A stretch of 47,602 nt of DNA, taken from contig NW_019091430.1 of the NCBI RefSeq assembly GCF_001949145.1, forward strand, positions 1,008,022 to 1,055,623, written 5' to 3'. A program made the position numbers and the translations under genes. The notes beneath the pieces were generated by a model. It did not search any database, was not told the origin of the DNA, and saw only the letters and a program-made list of their open reading frames with translations. The stretch comes from Acanthaster planci. Lineage: Eukaryota; Echinodermata; Asteroidea; Valvatida; Acanthasteridae. Numbering within the stretch: position 1 is the stretch's first letter; the number at the start of each line of letters is the position of its first letter. Positions 36,001 to 45,600 of this stretch are shown piece after piece.

Positions 36001-38868
36001 AGGCGTCGTCTGCTAGAATGATTTCTTAGGTCCATGACTATACATGTACATGTACATGTTTGTCACTATTATTCATGTGCGAATACGCAACTAAATACAC
36101 GTGTGAGTACTAACTACACGTACATGTATGTGTAACATGTAATGTGTCCTCAGTACAATAAAAAGGCTAACATCTGCGACCAAGAGTCACAGTCAAACTG
36201 ACTGTAGTGCAGCCAACAACCCAGTACATACATGTACAGGTATACATACACATGTACATGCATGTAGTAATTAATGATAGATAAGGTTAAGAAAAACGAC
36301 CCGGACGTAAGTGGAAACAAAATGCTTGAAACAAGCTGCCCTAAACATCCACAATGTACAGTAACTACTTCCCACAAGTACAGTAGCAACCCTGTTAGAA
36401 ACTTGACAGAGTAATTGAACTGATAGCACATGCCAGCCAAACCTCTATTTGCTCTGATCATTTACAGAGTTGCAAAGTGCTACCGGTACTTCCAATCCAC
36501 AGACCTTCAAGTGTTTATAAATTATAGAGTATCACAGTTGGTGGGCTTGTGTTGGATGCTATGGGACATTGAGAGAAAAAATAAACTGGATAAAACCATG
36601 GCCATGGCCAAGGGTCATTTCCATGTATGTACATGTACATGTCATCACCAGGAAACTTCAGATTGCATTATGAGAATGTACGTCCACAACTGTACACTCC
36701 AGAGGGAATTTCAGTTTTCTATGTAACTGCGAAACACTCTTGCTACAGGTATGTGGTAGGATTTGAGAAAAAGAACAAAACCCAATTACCAGAAATTTTT
36801 GGTGAAGGATAACATGTTTGGAATGTGAACATTCTCTATGGCAGTACAATTAATTGTGAAGACAAAAAAAAGTGACAATAATGAGTCACAGAATTCCTTT
36901 CCAAACAGATCTGCAATGTTGGGATGGGGGGCAGGCAGGGTGGTCACTTCACAGGATCTGGATAGCTTCAACAAACATTCTTGCCATAGACTTCTTTTAC
37001 AAAGATGAAGACAGAAAGAGCCTGGTTCGTGTATCTGAAGACAATATTTCTATGGTACATGGACATGATGCATGGCACACTGTTTCAATTTTCATGTGCA
37101 GACCTTCAATTTTGGAACAGCTGGTTTGACTGCTTGCCAGCATGCCCATAGCACTGGTCCCTGGAGATCTTATGGTTATAGCCTCCCCACTTGGCTGGCT
37201 TTCATTCATTCATCCATTCTTTCTTTCTATGATTTCCTTTCACTGGTCATTCAAAAGATCCATCCCTGGGAGAAGTCAAGCTGGCAGTGTGTGTCTGCTC
37301 AGCTGTGAAATTACCTTTGAAAATCCCCCAATGGGGAAATTTGTTGAGAACCAGTGGCGCAAAGAAAATCTCCTTTGTATTCCCCCAGCAGATGGAACAC
37401 ATTCTGAACACACACTATGTACACGAACAGTGTATGAGCATGATTTGAGCCAGTCCAAACAAAAAGACTATGGTAAACGTTTACCTGGGAATGGGACTTG
37501 GCTATGGATGGTGTTACTGGGACAGTACTTTGTACATGTAGTTAGCTGAATTTCTAAATAGACAAATATTTTGCTTTGAAAGGGTGTGCTGATCAGCATT
37601 ACAATGTACACTGAGTGATCTTACTTGATGTGACACCTTTTCTCTTTAAACTGTGCTCAACATTTCTATTCAAACACAAACTCCAGGCAGTGTTTAGCTG
37701 AAACGTTTCATATCCCAAAATTCATTAATATTTTGAAAATTGAAAATACCACACTTCAAGCATATAAGCCCCCTCAACAGTATCCAAGAGAGTGTCTGGC
37801 TGAACAGTGCAATGCTAACTAGCACCCTGAATACAAGTGCATTTGTACCATGCAAAGCAATAGCTCAAAATTGCATGTGGTTTACTCCATGCTCAATACA
37901 CGCGTACTTACACCTATGTGAACACGCATACATAGTACCCGTACATGTACATCAGAAGATTTTTGCTCGTTGATGAAGCCCTTTCTTACAATGAAGCCCT
38001 TGCTATCAATGAGCCATGCATTCTTAAATGCATCAACATTATAAAACCCGGTGTCAGATTTTATAGAGCTTTGGAATAATTAGGAGTGATGCACAATTGT
38101 AATGGACTCGAATCATACTTCAGAAGTTACATTACATATATATTTGATCAAATTGCCATTCAAATGAAAAAATAATGAGCGTTGAAACATAATGGAATAT
38201 TGCATGATGAGGTGTCGCATATCATTTTGCAGCGACCAAATCTTTTTCAGATAACAGCCGAAAACATAGGCCTCGGCCTACATAAAATGATAAGTCTACG
38301 CGTATTCCTGTGAATAGGTCTACAATTAAATTTCAATTTATAATGCATTATTCCATAGAACTTCCATAGGCCTATGTGATTAAAGATTTTCAGTTTCAAC
38401 AATCCTTTGATTGAAATTTTTGATACGATCTTATTTACAGTAACCAGGAAATGAGCAGGAAAAAATAGCTGAAACCAGCCTGGTACCAGTTAATAAAAAA
38501 TATAAGAACAACGCTACAAGTCGCATCTTCTTCTGGGAACCAGACCCACAACCCTGGAATTATGTTTCACACGCGTGCACGTTACACGTACAAACGCGGG
38601 TACAGCTGATCGCACTAGCCCCATATGCTTACACACAGTGCACGCTTGCGGAATGTACTCACATAACCTGCAGGCTTTCCCTGTTTGGCAAATCACTCGG
38701 AAACTCTGTCCAGCCAGCAGATGTGCACTCGAAGATCGTATCATTGCATGTACAGTTCTGCAGCAATGGTGCCGTGCATGACTGTGAGCTCACATACCTC
38801 AGAAAGATAGAGAGCACCATCAAATAGATCGACGATTTCGTAAGATCGAACAGCTCCGTTCGCGCCAT
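29887..38868 (-). CDS. Small single-pass LRR membrane protein with ITIM-type tail (258 aa, five exons)
   Basis: Joining minus-strand exons 38868-38663, 34634-34563, 31445-31339, 30965-30756 and 30068-29887 gives 258 codons plus a stop, all phases matching. Order: hydrophobic signal peptide (about 12-23); LRRNT with Cys31, 39, 41 and 48; one LRR (VIDLSNNSITTIS); LRRCT-like SNPVVCDSSLAWLAG with only Cys102 and Cys118; a Gln/Thr/Pro stalk with four 8-residue repeats (150-181); transmembrane helix about 200-220; RKNRK stop-transfer; and a 37-residue tail. The tail has I-R-Y237-S-V-V, an ITIM match, plus Tyr231 and Tyr251. Sequons occur at N38, N42, N73 or N74, and N146. It resembles the minimal LRR layout of platelet GPIb-beta/GPIX but has a different intron plan. 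Extra LRR exons could have escaped me. Ligand and role are unknown; an inhibitory or adhesion receptor is inference. Confidence 0.85.
30756..30965 (-). CDS. LRR-ITIM gene exon 4: repeat-bearing stalk
   Basis: This is a 210-bp symmetric phase-1 exon, with acceptor ending CCTTTAG and donor GTGAGT after CTTAT. It encodes a cysteine-free, Thr/Gln/Pro/Ala-rich stalk. Four 8-residue repeats of the type DAQ(T/S)QPMT occupy 30808-30903. The frame stays open for 68 codons past the donor, but the strong GTGAGT and the phase fit to the transmembrane exon favour splicing here. Confidence 0.82.
30808..30903 (-). repeat. Coding 24-bp tandem repeat (4 copies) in the stalk
   Basis: Four in-frame 24-bp units encode DAQTQPMT, DAQSQPMT, DAPSQLVT and DARSQPMT. 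Changes between copies are mostly single residues. A Thr/Gln/Pro repeat of this kind usually makes an extended, O-glycosylatable stalk; that role is inferred. Confidence 0.9.
31339..31445 (-). CDS. LRR-ITIM gene exon 3: LRRCT-like module
   Basis: The acceptor is TTGGTCCAG and the donor GTGAGT. The translation DLRSNPVVCDSSLAWLAG has the 'N-P-x-x-C-D' opening of an LRRCT. The second cysteine of the usual C-D-C is a serine. One later cysteine (GNC) follows, so two of the four typical cysteines are missing. The exon leaves in phase 1. Confidence 0.85.
31569..32921 (-). mobile_element. Tc1/mariner transposon, inactive, with both terminal repeats
   Basis: The outer ends are TACTTGGCAAAAAAGTAA (from 31569) and, inverted from 32921, TACTTGGCCAAAAAAGTAA. 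They differ by one base and start with the TA target. Length is about 1353 bp, normal for Tc1-type elements. The interior holds a broken transposase on the minus strand. The element lies in the same orientation as the host LRR gene, inside its second intron. Confidence 0.88.
31620..32640 (-). pseudogene. Tc1-like transposase pseudogene
   Basis: In minus-strand order: AIGMLDAGLK near 32610 (the helix-turn-helix start of Tc1-type transposases), then a broken stretch, then VLFSDESHF (first catalytic Asp) in the frame 32374-32120. FQHDSARPHAARV (second Asp) and SPMEHVWDEL (the Glu) follow in the frame starting at 32038. About 35 residues separate the second Asp from the Glu, as in the DD34-35E group. 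Frame changes and stops separate the three parts, so no active enzyme is made. Confidence 0.9.
33470..33680. repeat. Degenerate AT-rich tandem repeat (TTCACAAATGGGAAAATTTTT type)
   Basis: Several imperfect copies combine TTCACA with a G-run and AAAA(A)TTTTT. Examples are near 33519, 33570, 33600, 33627 and 33649. The unit is roughly 28-35 bp and copies vary considerably. Confidence 0.5.
34563..34634 (-). CDS. LRR-ITIM gene exon 2: one LRR in one 72-bp exon
   Basis: The acceptor CCCACAG precedes TGACCTGAG and the donor is GTAAAT. The exon is exactly 72 bp, phase 2 at both ends, and encodes one 24-residue repeat of the form (L/I)DLSNNSITTIS...LQLQTL. Symmetric 72-bp phase-2 exons are the classic modular unit of extracellular LRR genes and can be added or skipped without a frameshift. 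Confidence 0.85.
34635..38662 (-). other. LRR-ITIM gene intron 1
   Basis: A 4-kb intron between the LRRNT exon and the LRR exon. It has dense TACATG/ACATGT microsatellite patches at 36040-36260 and a TTCATTCATTCATCC/TTCTTTCTTTC patch near 37200-37230. The frames around 36872-37550 are open on both strands for short runs but show no domain I recognise. No further LRR exon was recognised. Confidence 0.6.
36040..36260. repeat. TACATG/ACATGT microsatellite cluster
   Basis: Repeated TACATGTACATGTACATG (36040-36058), ACGTACATGTATGTG (36118-36132) and ACATACATGTACAGG to CACATGTACATGCATG (36226-36265) form a dense patch of the palindromic hexamer family. This motif recurs through the whole window. 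Confidence 0.7.
38663..38868 (-). CDS. LRR-ITIM gene exon 1: signal peptide and LRRNT
   Basis: I chose the ATG at 38868-38866 because its context is good (CAACATGGCG), it sits directly before the hydrophobic SIYLMVLSIFL, and cleavage near SSQS would expose Cys31. An in-frame ATG upstream at 38940 would add 24 residues ahead of the signal peptide. Cysteine spacing C-x7-C-x-C-x6-C followed by FPSDLP is a canonical LRRNT. The donor GTGAGT follows GTTAT and leaves phase 2. Confidence 0.88.
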
Positions 38869-38872
38869 GTTG
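38858..38872 (-). promoter_or_regulatory. YY1-like site overlapping the LRR-ITIM start codon
   Basis: On the minus strand the start codon sits in AACATGGCGCG, close to the YY1 consensus AANATGGCGGC. YY1 sites around the first ATG are a known feature of many animal promoters. The match is by eye only. Confidence 0.3.
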
Positions 38873-39657
38873 CGACAACTAGAATATGATAGGGGGCCGG
38901 GCAAGTAATAGCGCGTGCGTACGTTACATGGCCGGAGCATATGTACGCTTTAAATTATAGTGCTAGGAGTGTTCGTAAAACGCACATAATTGTCTGGACA
39001 GTAATAACTGAAAATACTTAATTTGACGATGGGCTGGGGACGCCTGAAAATTTGTACAAGTAAGTTTCAACAGGGAGATATGGCTTTAAGAAAATCAGGA
39101 GAATCCCTGCATATGGCCAAGAACATCTTAAAGTAATAACCTACCCCTGTGGTAAATAAAAATAAATTTTACACGAAACGTTCTGTTGTTACAGGGTTGA
39201 ATAATTTGAAAGTTGAAACACATGATTAGAAAATGCATGGAGGTGAATGCAAGTTTGAGAAATGACGTGTACACGTTGAGCCCTCCGTTAACATTCATTT
39301 TCTGTGATCAGTCATGCAACAACGTTTGATATTTTGTCTAAATTATGCATGTTTTTCAAATTGAATTAACTTCTTGACAACATTACAGTTGAACAGTGCG
39401 CAGCATTATGGCGTTACCGCGTTCATGAAAAAACACTTCCCCTATTTGATAAATGAACTCAACCAGAATGCCATCCTTGACCTCTCTGGTGCTAAATTAT
39501 GCATGCAAATGAGCTTGGGGTCACGCCCCCGCTCTTCAGAGCTTATCTGAGAATTCACAAATCGCTGTTTTGAAGTGTGTTACCGTCTGAGTTTTTCGAC
39601 ATTTTTTCTCTTAGTTTCAATTTTTTTCACGAAACCGGTGTGACTTACTTTGCTGAC
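38869..39657. promoter_or_regulatory. Head-to-head intergenic interval (candidate bidirectional promoter)
   Basis: Only 789 bases separate the start codon of the minus-strand LRR-ITIM gene from that of the plus-strand PHF13/23-like gene, so both promoters and 5' UTRs must fit here unless upstream non-coding exons exist. The interval has CpG-containing sequence near the LRR start (GCGCGTGCGTACG, about 38912). An octamer ATGCAAAT lies at 39503-39510 and a GC-type box CACGCCCCCGC at 39522-39532, about 130-155 bases before the PHF ATG. No obvious TATA box was chosen. Confidence 0.5.
39503..39532 (+). promoter_or_regulatory. Octamer (ATGCAAAT) plus CACGCCC GC-box
   Basis: ATGCAAAT is the perfect POU/Oct octamer. 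Twelve bases later CACGCCCCCGC fits Sp/KLF or GLI/ZIC-type sites. The pair lies at a core-proximal distance upstream of the PHF13/23-like start codon. Factor binding is inferred. Confidence 0.35.
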
Positions 39658-39679
39658 ATGTCTAGTCAAGTATTTTCAG
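39658..39679 (+). CDS. PHF13/23-like exon 1 (start codon)
   Basis: A 22-base coding stretch encoding MSSQVFS plus one base, then GTGAGT. The ATG context GCTGACATGTCT is acceptable. The same frame is open upstream to an ATG at 39577, adding 27 residues with no family similarity, so I take 39658. The exon is tiny and the start is the least certain part of the gene. Confidence 0.65.
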
Positions 39680-42600
39680 GTGAGTTTTCGTTATTTCATT
39701 TAGTTGATTTCTCGGTTACAGTGATTTTATGTGAGGAAAAAAACAAGAAAACGTGTCAGGCCTGTATCCACTGTCTGTGATTTGGGTGATTTACACCCGT
39801 CGGCGTTTCATGTTGACTAAAATTTTACCTCATCTGATTTGCAGAATGATGACAGTGAGCTGAAATGAACTCTGGAAATTTCTGCATATTGTTGGAAATT
39901 GTACTGTTGTTAAAAATACACGATTTTGCTTTTTTGTTGACATACAAAAGGATTTGCACATCGTTGACAAAATGGCAACCTGACAACCAGCTTGATCGTT
40001 GTCGCCGATTTAGCCCTGGTTGAACGTTTTCTTTTGAAATACCCCATTTTCATATTTTTGCAGTTCCCATTCCAACGAAACGGCCAAAAAGAGAATACAG
40101 AATTTCGGTAAGTGCTGTTTAATGACTTTTACCTTTATTTGTTTGGCTGATAATCATACTACTTTACTAGCAGCTTGGGAAGCTTCCCATTTTTCTGGCC
40201 ATATGCTCGACACCTCTGTCTGTCCTTCCTCCGTGGTCGATGAACTGAAAAGGCCGATTCGGAATTGTTTCCTCTAAAATGAAACGCAGGATCTTACGAA
40301 AGTTACAGAGGGAGTAACATCATACTGATGTTATTACGGTAATATCTTATCTGAGGAGTTTCATGGGGCAATAATTTTGTGTAAATTGGTCACACAATTC
40401 CACGTTAAAATTCGAAAATTTGTCTATTGTCAACGATCGATTTCGGTAGGCCAAGAGGAAAGAGTCTGAATTGTCCGTGTATTCACACGCACGCATTCTT
40501 GTCGCATTCAATGCCATGTCGCATTCAATGCCATGTTACTGTGTTCTCTCTGCATGCTCAAAATCTGGTCAGGAAAACGTTTTCAAGTCTTCAGCATTTG
40601 TTGCCCATCAAAGTGCGGTTATTTTGCGAAAGTTTGACGAAAGTCTGTCCCGCAGATATAAAGTTTGTGCTTGATCATGGAGGAAGGGTGATTGGATTTT
40701 GTGCCAAACCAAAACAGCACATTTCAAGATGGCAGCCACTGGCCTGGTCACTCTACACGTACATGTGGTATGTGGTTACCGTTGGCTCAACGTTTCATTT
40801 CGATCATCTTGACTCCCGTACGTTGCGTTCATTTCGGAAATGATGCAGCTGGTACCTGTTCTGTATAAACCCGCATGGTGTTCTTATCGGCTTTGTGTCA
40901 TTTAACATTATGTTTGTAATTCACATGGACATTGCCAATTCTTATGGACATCACCAATATTCCCCTGGCCTCTCTCATCATCAGAAAGTGATATATGTCC
41001 TAATTTTCCTAAAACATGTAAAAAGTCCAGTTTAGCGGGGAAAATATTAATGCATTTAGGCCTACGTGTACTTAGAAAACACAATTTTCGGACCAGTCTT
41101 GTACAGGTAGAGTTTGTACAGAAGGTGTCAAGTGATGTCTGTGTATGGAACTCTGTCCTCTACTGCACTAAAATTGATTTTCAGTGAAAATTCACCAAGC
41201 ATTTTCCCCACTTGTTGTCTGCCCAGAACAAAATATAGTGCAGCTGTTGAAGTTTTTAAATTGGTCATTGTATTAACAGCTGTTCTTTGAATTGACATCT
41301 GATGTTGAACAATCTTCAAGGAGACTGGATTCCTGAAGCAACACTATAGCATTTTCAGGTTACATATCATTCATGTCATCAGTTTTTTACTGGAGTAAAA
41401 TAAATGAAAGTACTACTATTAGCAGGTATCTCTAAGGGATAGGTTGAGTTATGTACTCCAGCCTTAATGTTCATGGCAGTGCAAATATCCCAACAATAGG
41501 ATCATAGCAGTTTGGGCTGTAGTTACATGTACCCAAGCTGTCCAAAAGATAACATTGATTTTCAATAAAACACAACAGATTCAGAATAGTATCCTAAAAT
41601 ATCATTACAATACAGTTCTTTGGTTGTAGCATGAAGCAATAGTTCATGCACCATAGATTATGATGTTTCTTATGTACAAAGACTGTGCACGATACAGGTA
41701 TATAGTTGGTGTAGCAAAATGATAAAAAAAAAATTACGGCATTTCCTAGTGAGACTGACAGATTTCAAGTTAAGAAAGTACTCGTACGTGTACATGTACG
41801 TACATGGATCTTCATGTAGTGCCACTGCTGTTAGTACACATACGTAGTAGTCGTGTATTTTGTAGATTGAGAGGGTTCAATAAGGGGCATAACAGTAATG
41901 CCCTCAAGAACTGAAGAAGTGGACTGAAGCCCTGCTTACAAGTACATGTACACGACAGTACGTTATACTTTTCCATGAAAGTCGTCTTTGCCATATGATG
42001 CACAAAAACCAAATACTATGGTTGATCTGTGCAGTTGCTGAATTGTACTGTGCAGTTGTTGGATTCTTTCTCAATCGATCACCCTCTTTCAGGTTGATCA
42101 CCTTTTCTTTCATATTCACAGCTAAGAAAATTGGTTTGAAAACGGGACATAAAGATATTGGCATGCACCAGATGCTGGCTGCGTACATGTACAATACTGG
42201 TGCATGTATGGGATCAGACGGGTGATGGGAAAGTTTGTTGTGACCTGCAGAAAAATGAGTAAACTTAGAAAACACAGATCTACGATGTACATTTACCTGT
42301 GGCTGATTATGAGAGGGAAAACTGAGCCACCTGTGCTGTAATGTAATGTGATAATGATCAGGTTGATGGACATCAAACTGTCGTACAGAATGCACATTGT
42401 CCTGCATGTTACTTATTGGAATCCATTAGCAGGGACTACAACATGAATGTCTTTAATAGGGGCGATTCACAATAGTGCGCCACCGTGAGTTTGCAACGCG
42501 TTGGCCAATCACAGCGCACAAAATTTGTCGACCCTTTCCGAACGCACATTGGGTCAACAAATTTCACGCATTGTGATTGGTCAAGCGCTACAATCTCTTG

Positions 42601-45600
42601 GTGGCGCACTATTGTGAAACGCCCGTATTAGGAGTGCCCTTTTGTCCACTGCTACAGAAGCTTCCTGGTACTTCAGCCAGAGCACATGGAAATGGTAATG
42701 AGTTTGTTGGGTGCCAGCAGGTGCATTTAGTACATTTCCATAAAACATTCGGACATGTACTGGTACTACACATATTGGACATGGACTGTTGTCTTCAGGG
42801 CTAGTGACCTCTGGCACACCCAGGCAGCTATTACTACCAAGCTTAGTTACAAGTTACTACTGCTTCCTTAAGCATTACTGTTAGGATACGTCTGGATGAA
42901 AATCACATACATTGTACATGTGAAGTTGAGGGGCTTTACAGTACATTTTCTGATTGATCCTTTTATTGTCCTGTGAGCTTGCCCAGTGAAGATGCTGCAG
43001 TGCTCCACACATTGATGTCCTGTTGGACTAGACAAACGATGAAGGGTTGTTTCAAGTCTTGTTTCATGATTCATTGCATCCCTTATTTAAAGTGTTTCTA
43101 GCCAAAGAGCCGGAATCAACTCAGGTTGAACCATTCAAAACTGTCCATTTTTGCCCGATGTTATGCAGTTATTTTGAATTTGGGAAGGAGTTTAACCACT
43201 GAAAATGGGATTAGTTTTAGATATTACTGAAAAGCAACATTCCCCCGAATTGCTTTGAAAGTATAAAATATCACTGTGATTTGGTTCCTTCCTGTTTGGT
43301 GTGGTACTGTAAATGATCAAAAATAAAGTTTTGAATTCCTAAAACCAAACTGTTCTTATTATTGATGGCACCAGTCCATTCCTGTTTGCATTGGTTCCTA
43401 AACATTAATATTCAGCAGCTAAGGTCTATCTCATTAGCATAATTCTGGCTAAGGCTGTACCATCTGCTTGTGTTAAGGGAAGAGGGGTGTGTGATTGTTT
43501 GACGGATGATATAAGACACGATTCCAGGAAAAGATGCCAGAAAACAATTGCATACTTTCTCTGAACACATTTAATTTAATTTGTACTTACATGATACGAA
43601 ATCTGTATTACATATATGTGTTGTGGGAAAATCTCACAAACTGGACCACTGGAAAATGGAATTCTTCCCTCTGTGGAACAGTTTGGAAAATTGTTCCTTC
43701 GAAACATTTGACAAAAACAGTAACGAATGACACAGAATTGGACTCAAATATAACCCTTATTTGTAAGACACTGTTTGAAAGTTTACAACATACATTTATA
43801 TATATACTTTTTTTTTAGCCGTCACCCAAAAAGAAGAAAACAGTGACAGATTTTAACACTTTCTGCACGTGGGTGTTGGACTATGAGGCTTCACTACAAG
43901 AGGAGGTGGGTAAATAGGTGACTGTACTGTTCTGCTAATGGGGCGTTGCATTTCATTTCATCATTTCATTGCTTTCCCCCCCAAAAAAATTATACTTAAG
44001 TAAACCTGAGCTGTTCTAGAAAAAAAAAAGCGAGTCAAATTCAAGAATGAGGAGGTAACAAACTGTGGAGTTGTTTTGCTTTTAAAGTGCAGGTATATAA
44101 AAATGTCTGTAATTTCTGATGTTCATCATGGGTGTTTACCTTTAAAGGAATTAAAAATGTCTTGTTTGACAAGCAGAATACATGTATAAACTTTGCACAT
44201 GTGCCATGCATGGCAGATTTGAAGACTCTTCCACACCCCTACGTATAAAATGGACTTTTCCTGCTGTCCTTTAAAGGTCAGTGTTGTGGTTGGGTCATGT
44301 TCTTTTAAGGGTAGTTAATTAGCATATGACTTTGGAGTGGACCATTATGTTGGAGGGAAGTACTGAACGAACTGTCAAAAACCAAACTCCTGTGCTTGGA
44401 CGTACATACATACATGTACTGTACGGTACATGTACAAGTAGCTGTATAGACTTTTTTATTGTGATGTCACAATCGTGCTGGACCATGATGTGTTGTGATG
44501 GTAATCTACTTATGTATTCAAGATAAGCTTGTCAAGCTTGTAACATTTGCACTTGCGCTTGTACATGGTTGAAACTACCTGTAGAAATATATGCGATCAC
44601 CGTGGCCAAGGCGGTCCGCATGTGGTGGTCACACGGGTGAAAAGGGTCTATAGGCTTAAACAGTTCCACAGTTTGTTCTGAACATTGCAAAACGAAGGAA
44701 GCCTCAGGTTTTTATGTTCAGCCCAGTAGCTACAAGGACCAGTAGCTACAAGGACATTTTAAGCTTGTTAGATAATTGGTACACCCGTTGTTGTTTTGAT
44801 TGAATTGGAACCGTTCTGATTTTTAAGCTTTCAGACCGTAGTAAAAGGTAACATTCCAACTTCCATAAAAGGGAAAAAATAAACAAAAAAGTCCCAGCAA
44901 AAAGGGGCGCTATTTGCTATGTCAAAATGGCAGTTGTAACACATGCAAACAAATAAACAGCTTCCCCTGAGTGGCTGCTTGTTTGCTGTGGGCTCGTAAA
45001 ATTGGTGTTCCAATTTCTGACTAGGAAGCATTTCCATGTACACTTTTGCTTTGCATCATACGTTAATGAGGTAAAAGTGCTCTTCATCAATGAAAGTTGA
45101 GGAATTTATTGGGCCATGTTGGATAATTTTTTGTCTTTCTACAGTGATGTAATATAACAGTTCTTTGGCCGTACATTTTTAGAATTTATTCTGTTTCTGA
45201 CACAATTTCTTTCCAGGAGCTTGTCAAGAAAAGAAGTCCAAGTCCCTTAGACAGTGAGGGTAACAGTACGTCTAGCAGTGATACCTCTGAAATTTTACAT
45301 TATGCGCCCAACTCCCAAAAGGTCAAAGGTAAATCCACCATGCTTATTTTGTGCTGATTGTGAGTCTGTTTGAGATTGCACTGGCAATCGTCAGACCAAA
45401 TAAATAATTGAACATGATTTCCAAGCTCAGACAGGTCGGGTCTCTCATTAGCAGCATTTTTCTTACACATAGTCACTGGCAATATCTTGAGATGTCGCCG
45501 TTGCCAACAATAACTTCTGAAGTTTTAAGTCAAAACATGGTACAGTGTATATAGAAAATACCTGAAAGCATCACTGACCAAGTTTAGAACTATCCTCGTT

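Noticed and set aside
36872-37550. Short open frames on both strands with fairly normal amino-acid composition
   Set aside because: Stops interrupt every frame, and there is no recognisable motif or splice arrangement. It could be an old gene fragment, but I cannot show that.
38869-38940. Upstream in-frame ATG at 38940 as the start of the LRR-ITIM protein
   Set aside because: It would put 24 extra residues before the signal peptide. The ATG at 38868 has better context and the expected distance to the hydrophobic core.
40427-40843. 138-codon open frame within intron 2 of the PHF13/23-like gene
   Set aside because: No domain, and a local 17-bp duplication lies inside it. The exon 2 to exon 3 junction is already phase-consistent without it.
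44586-44640. Possible tRNA-Ser-like A box (GTGGCCAAGGCGGT)
   Set aside because: No B box at the right distance and no cloverleaf pairing.
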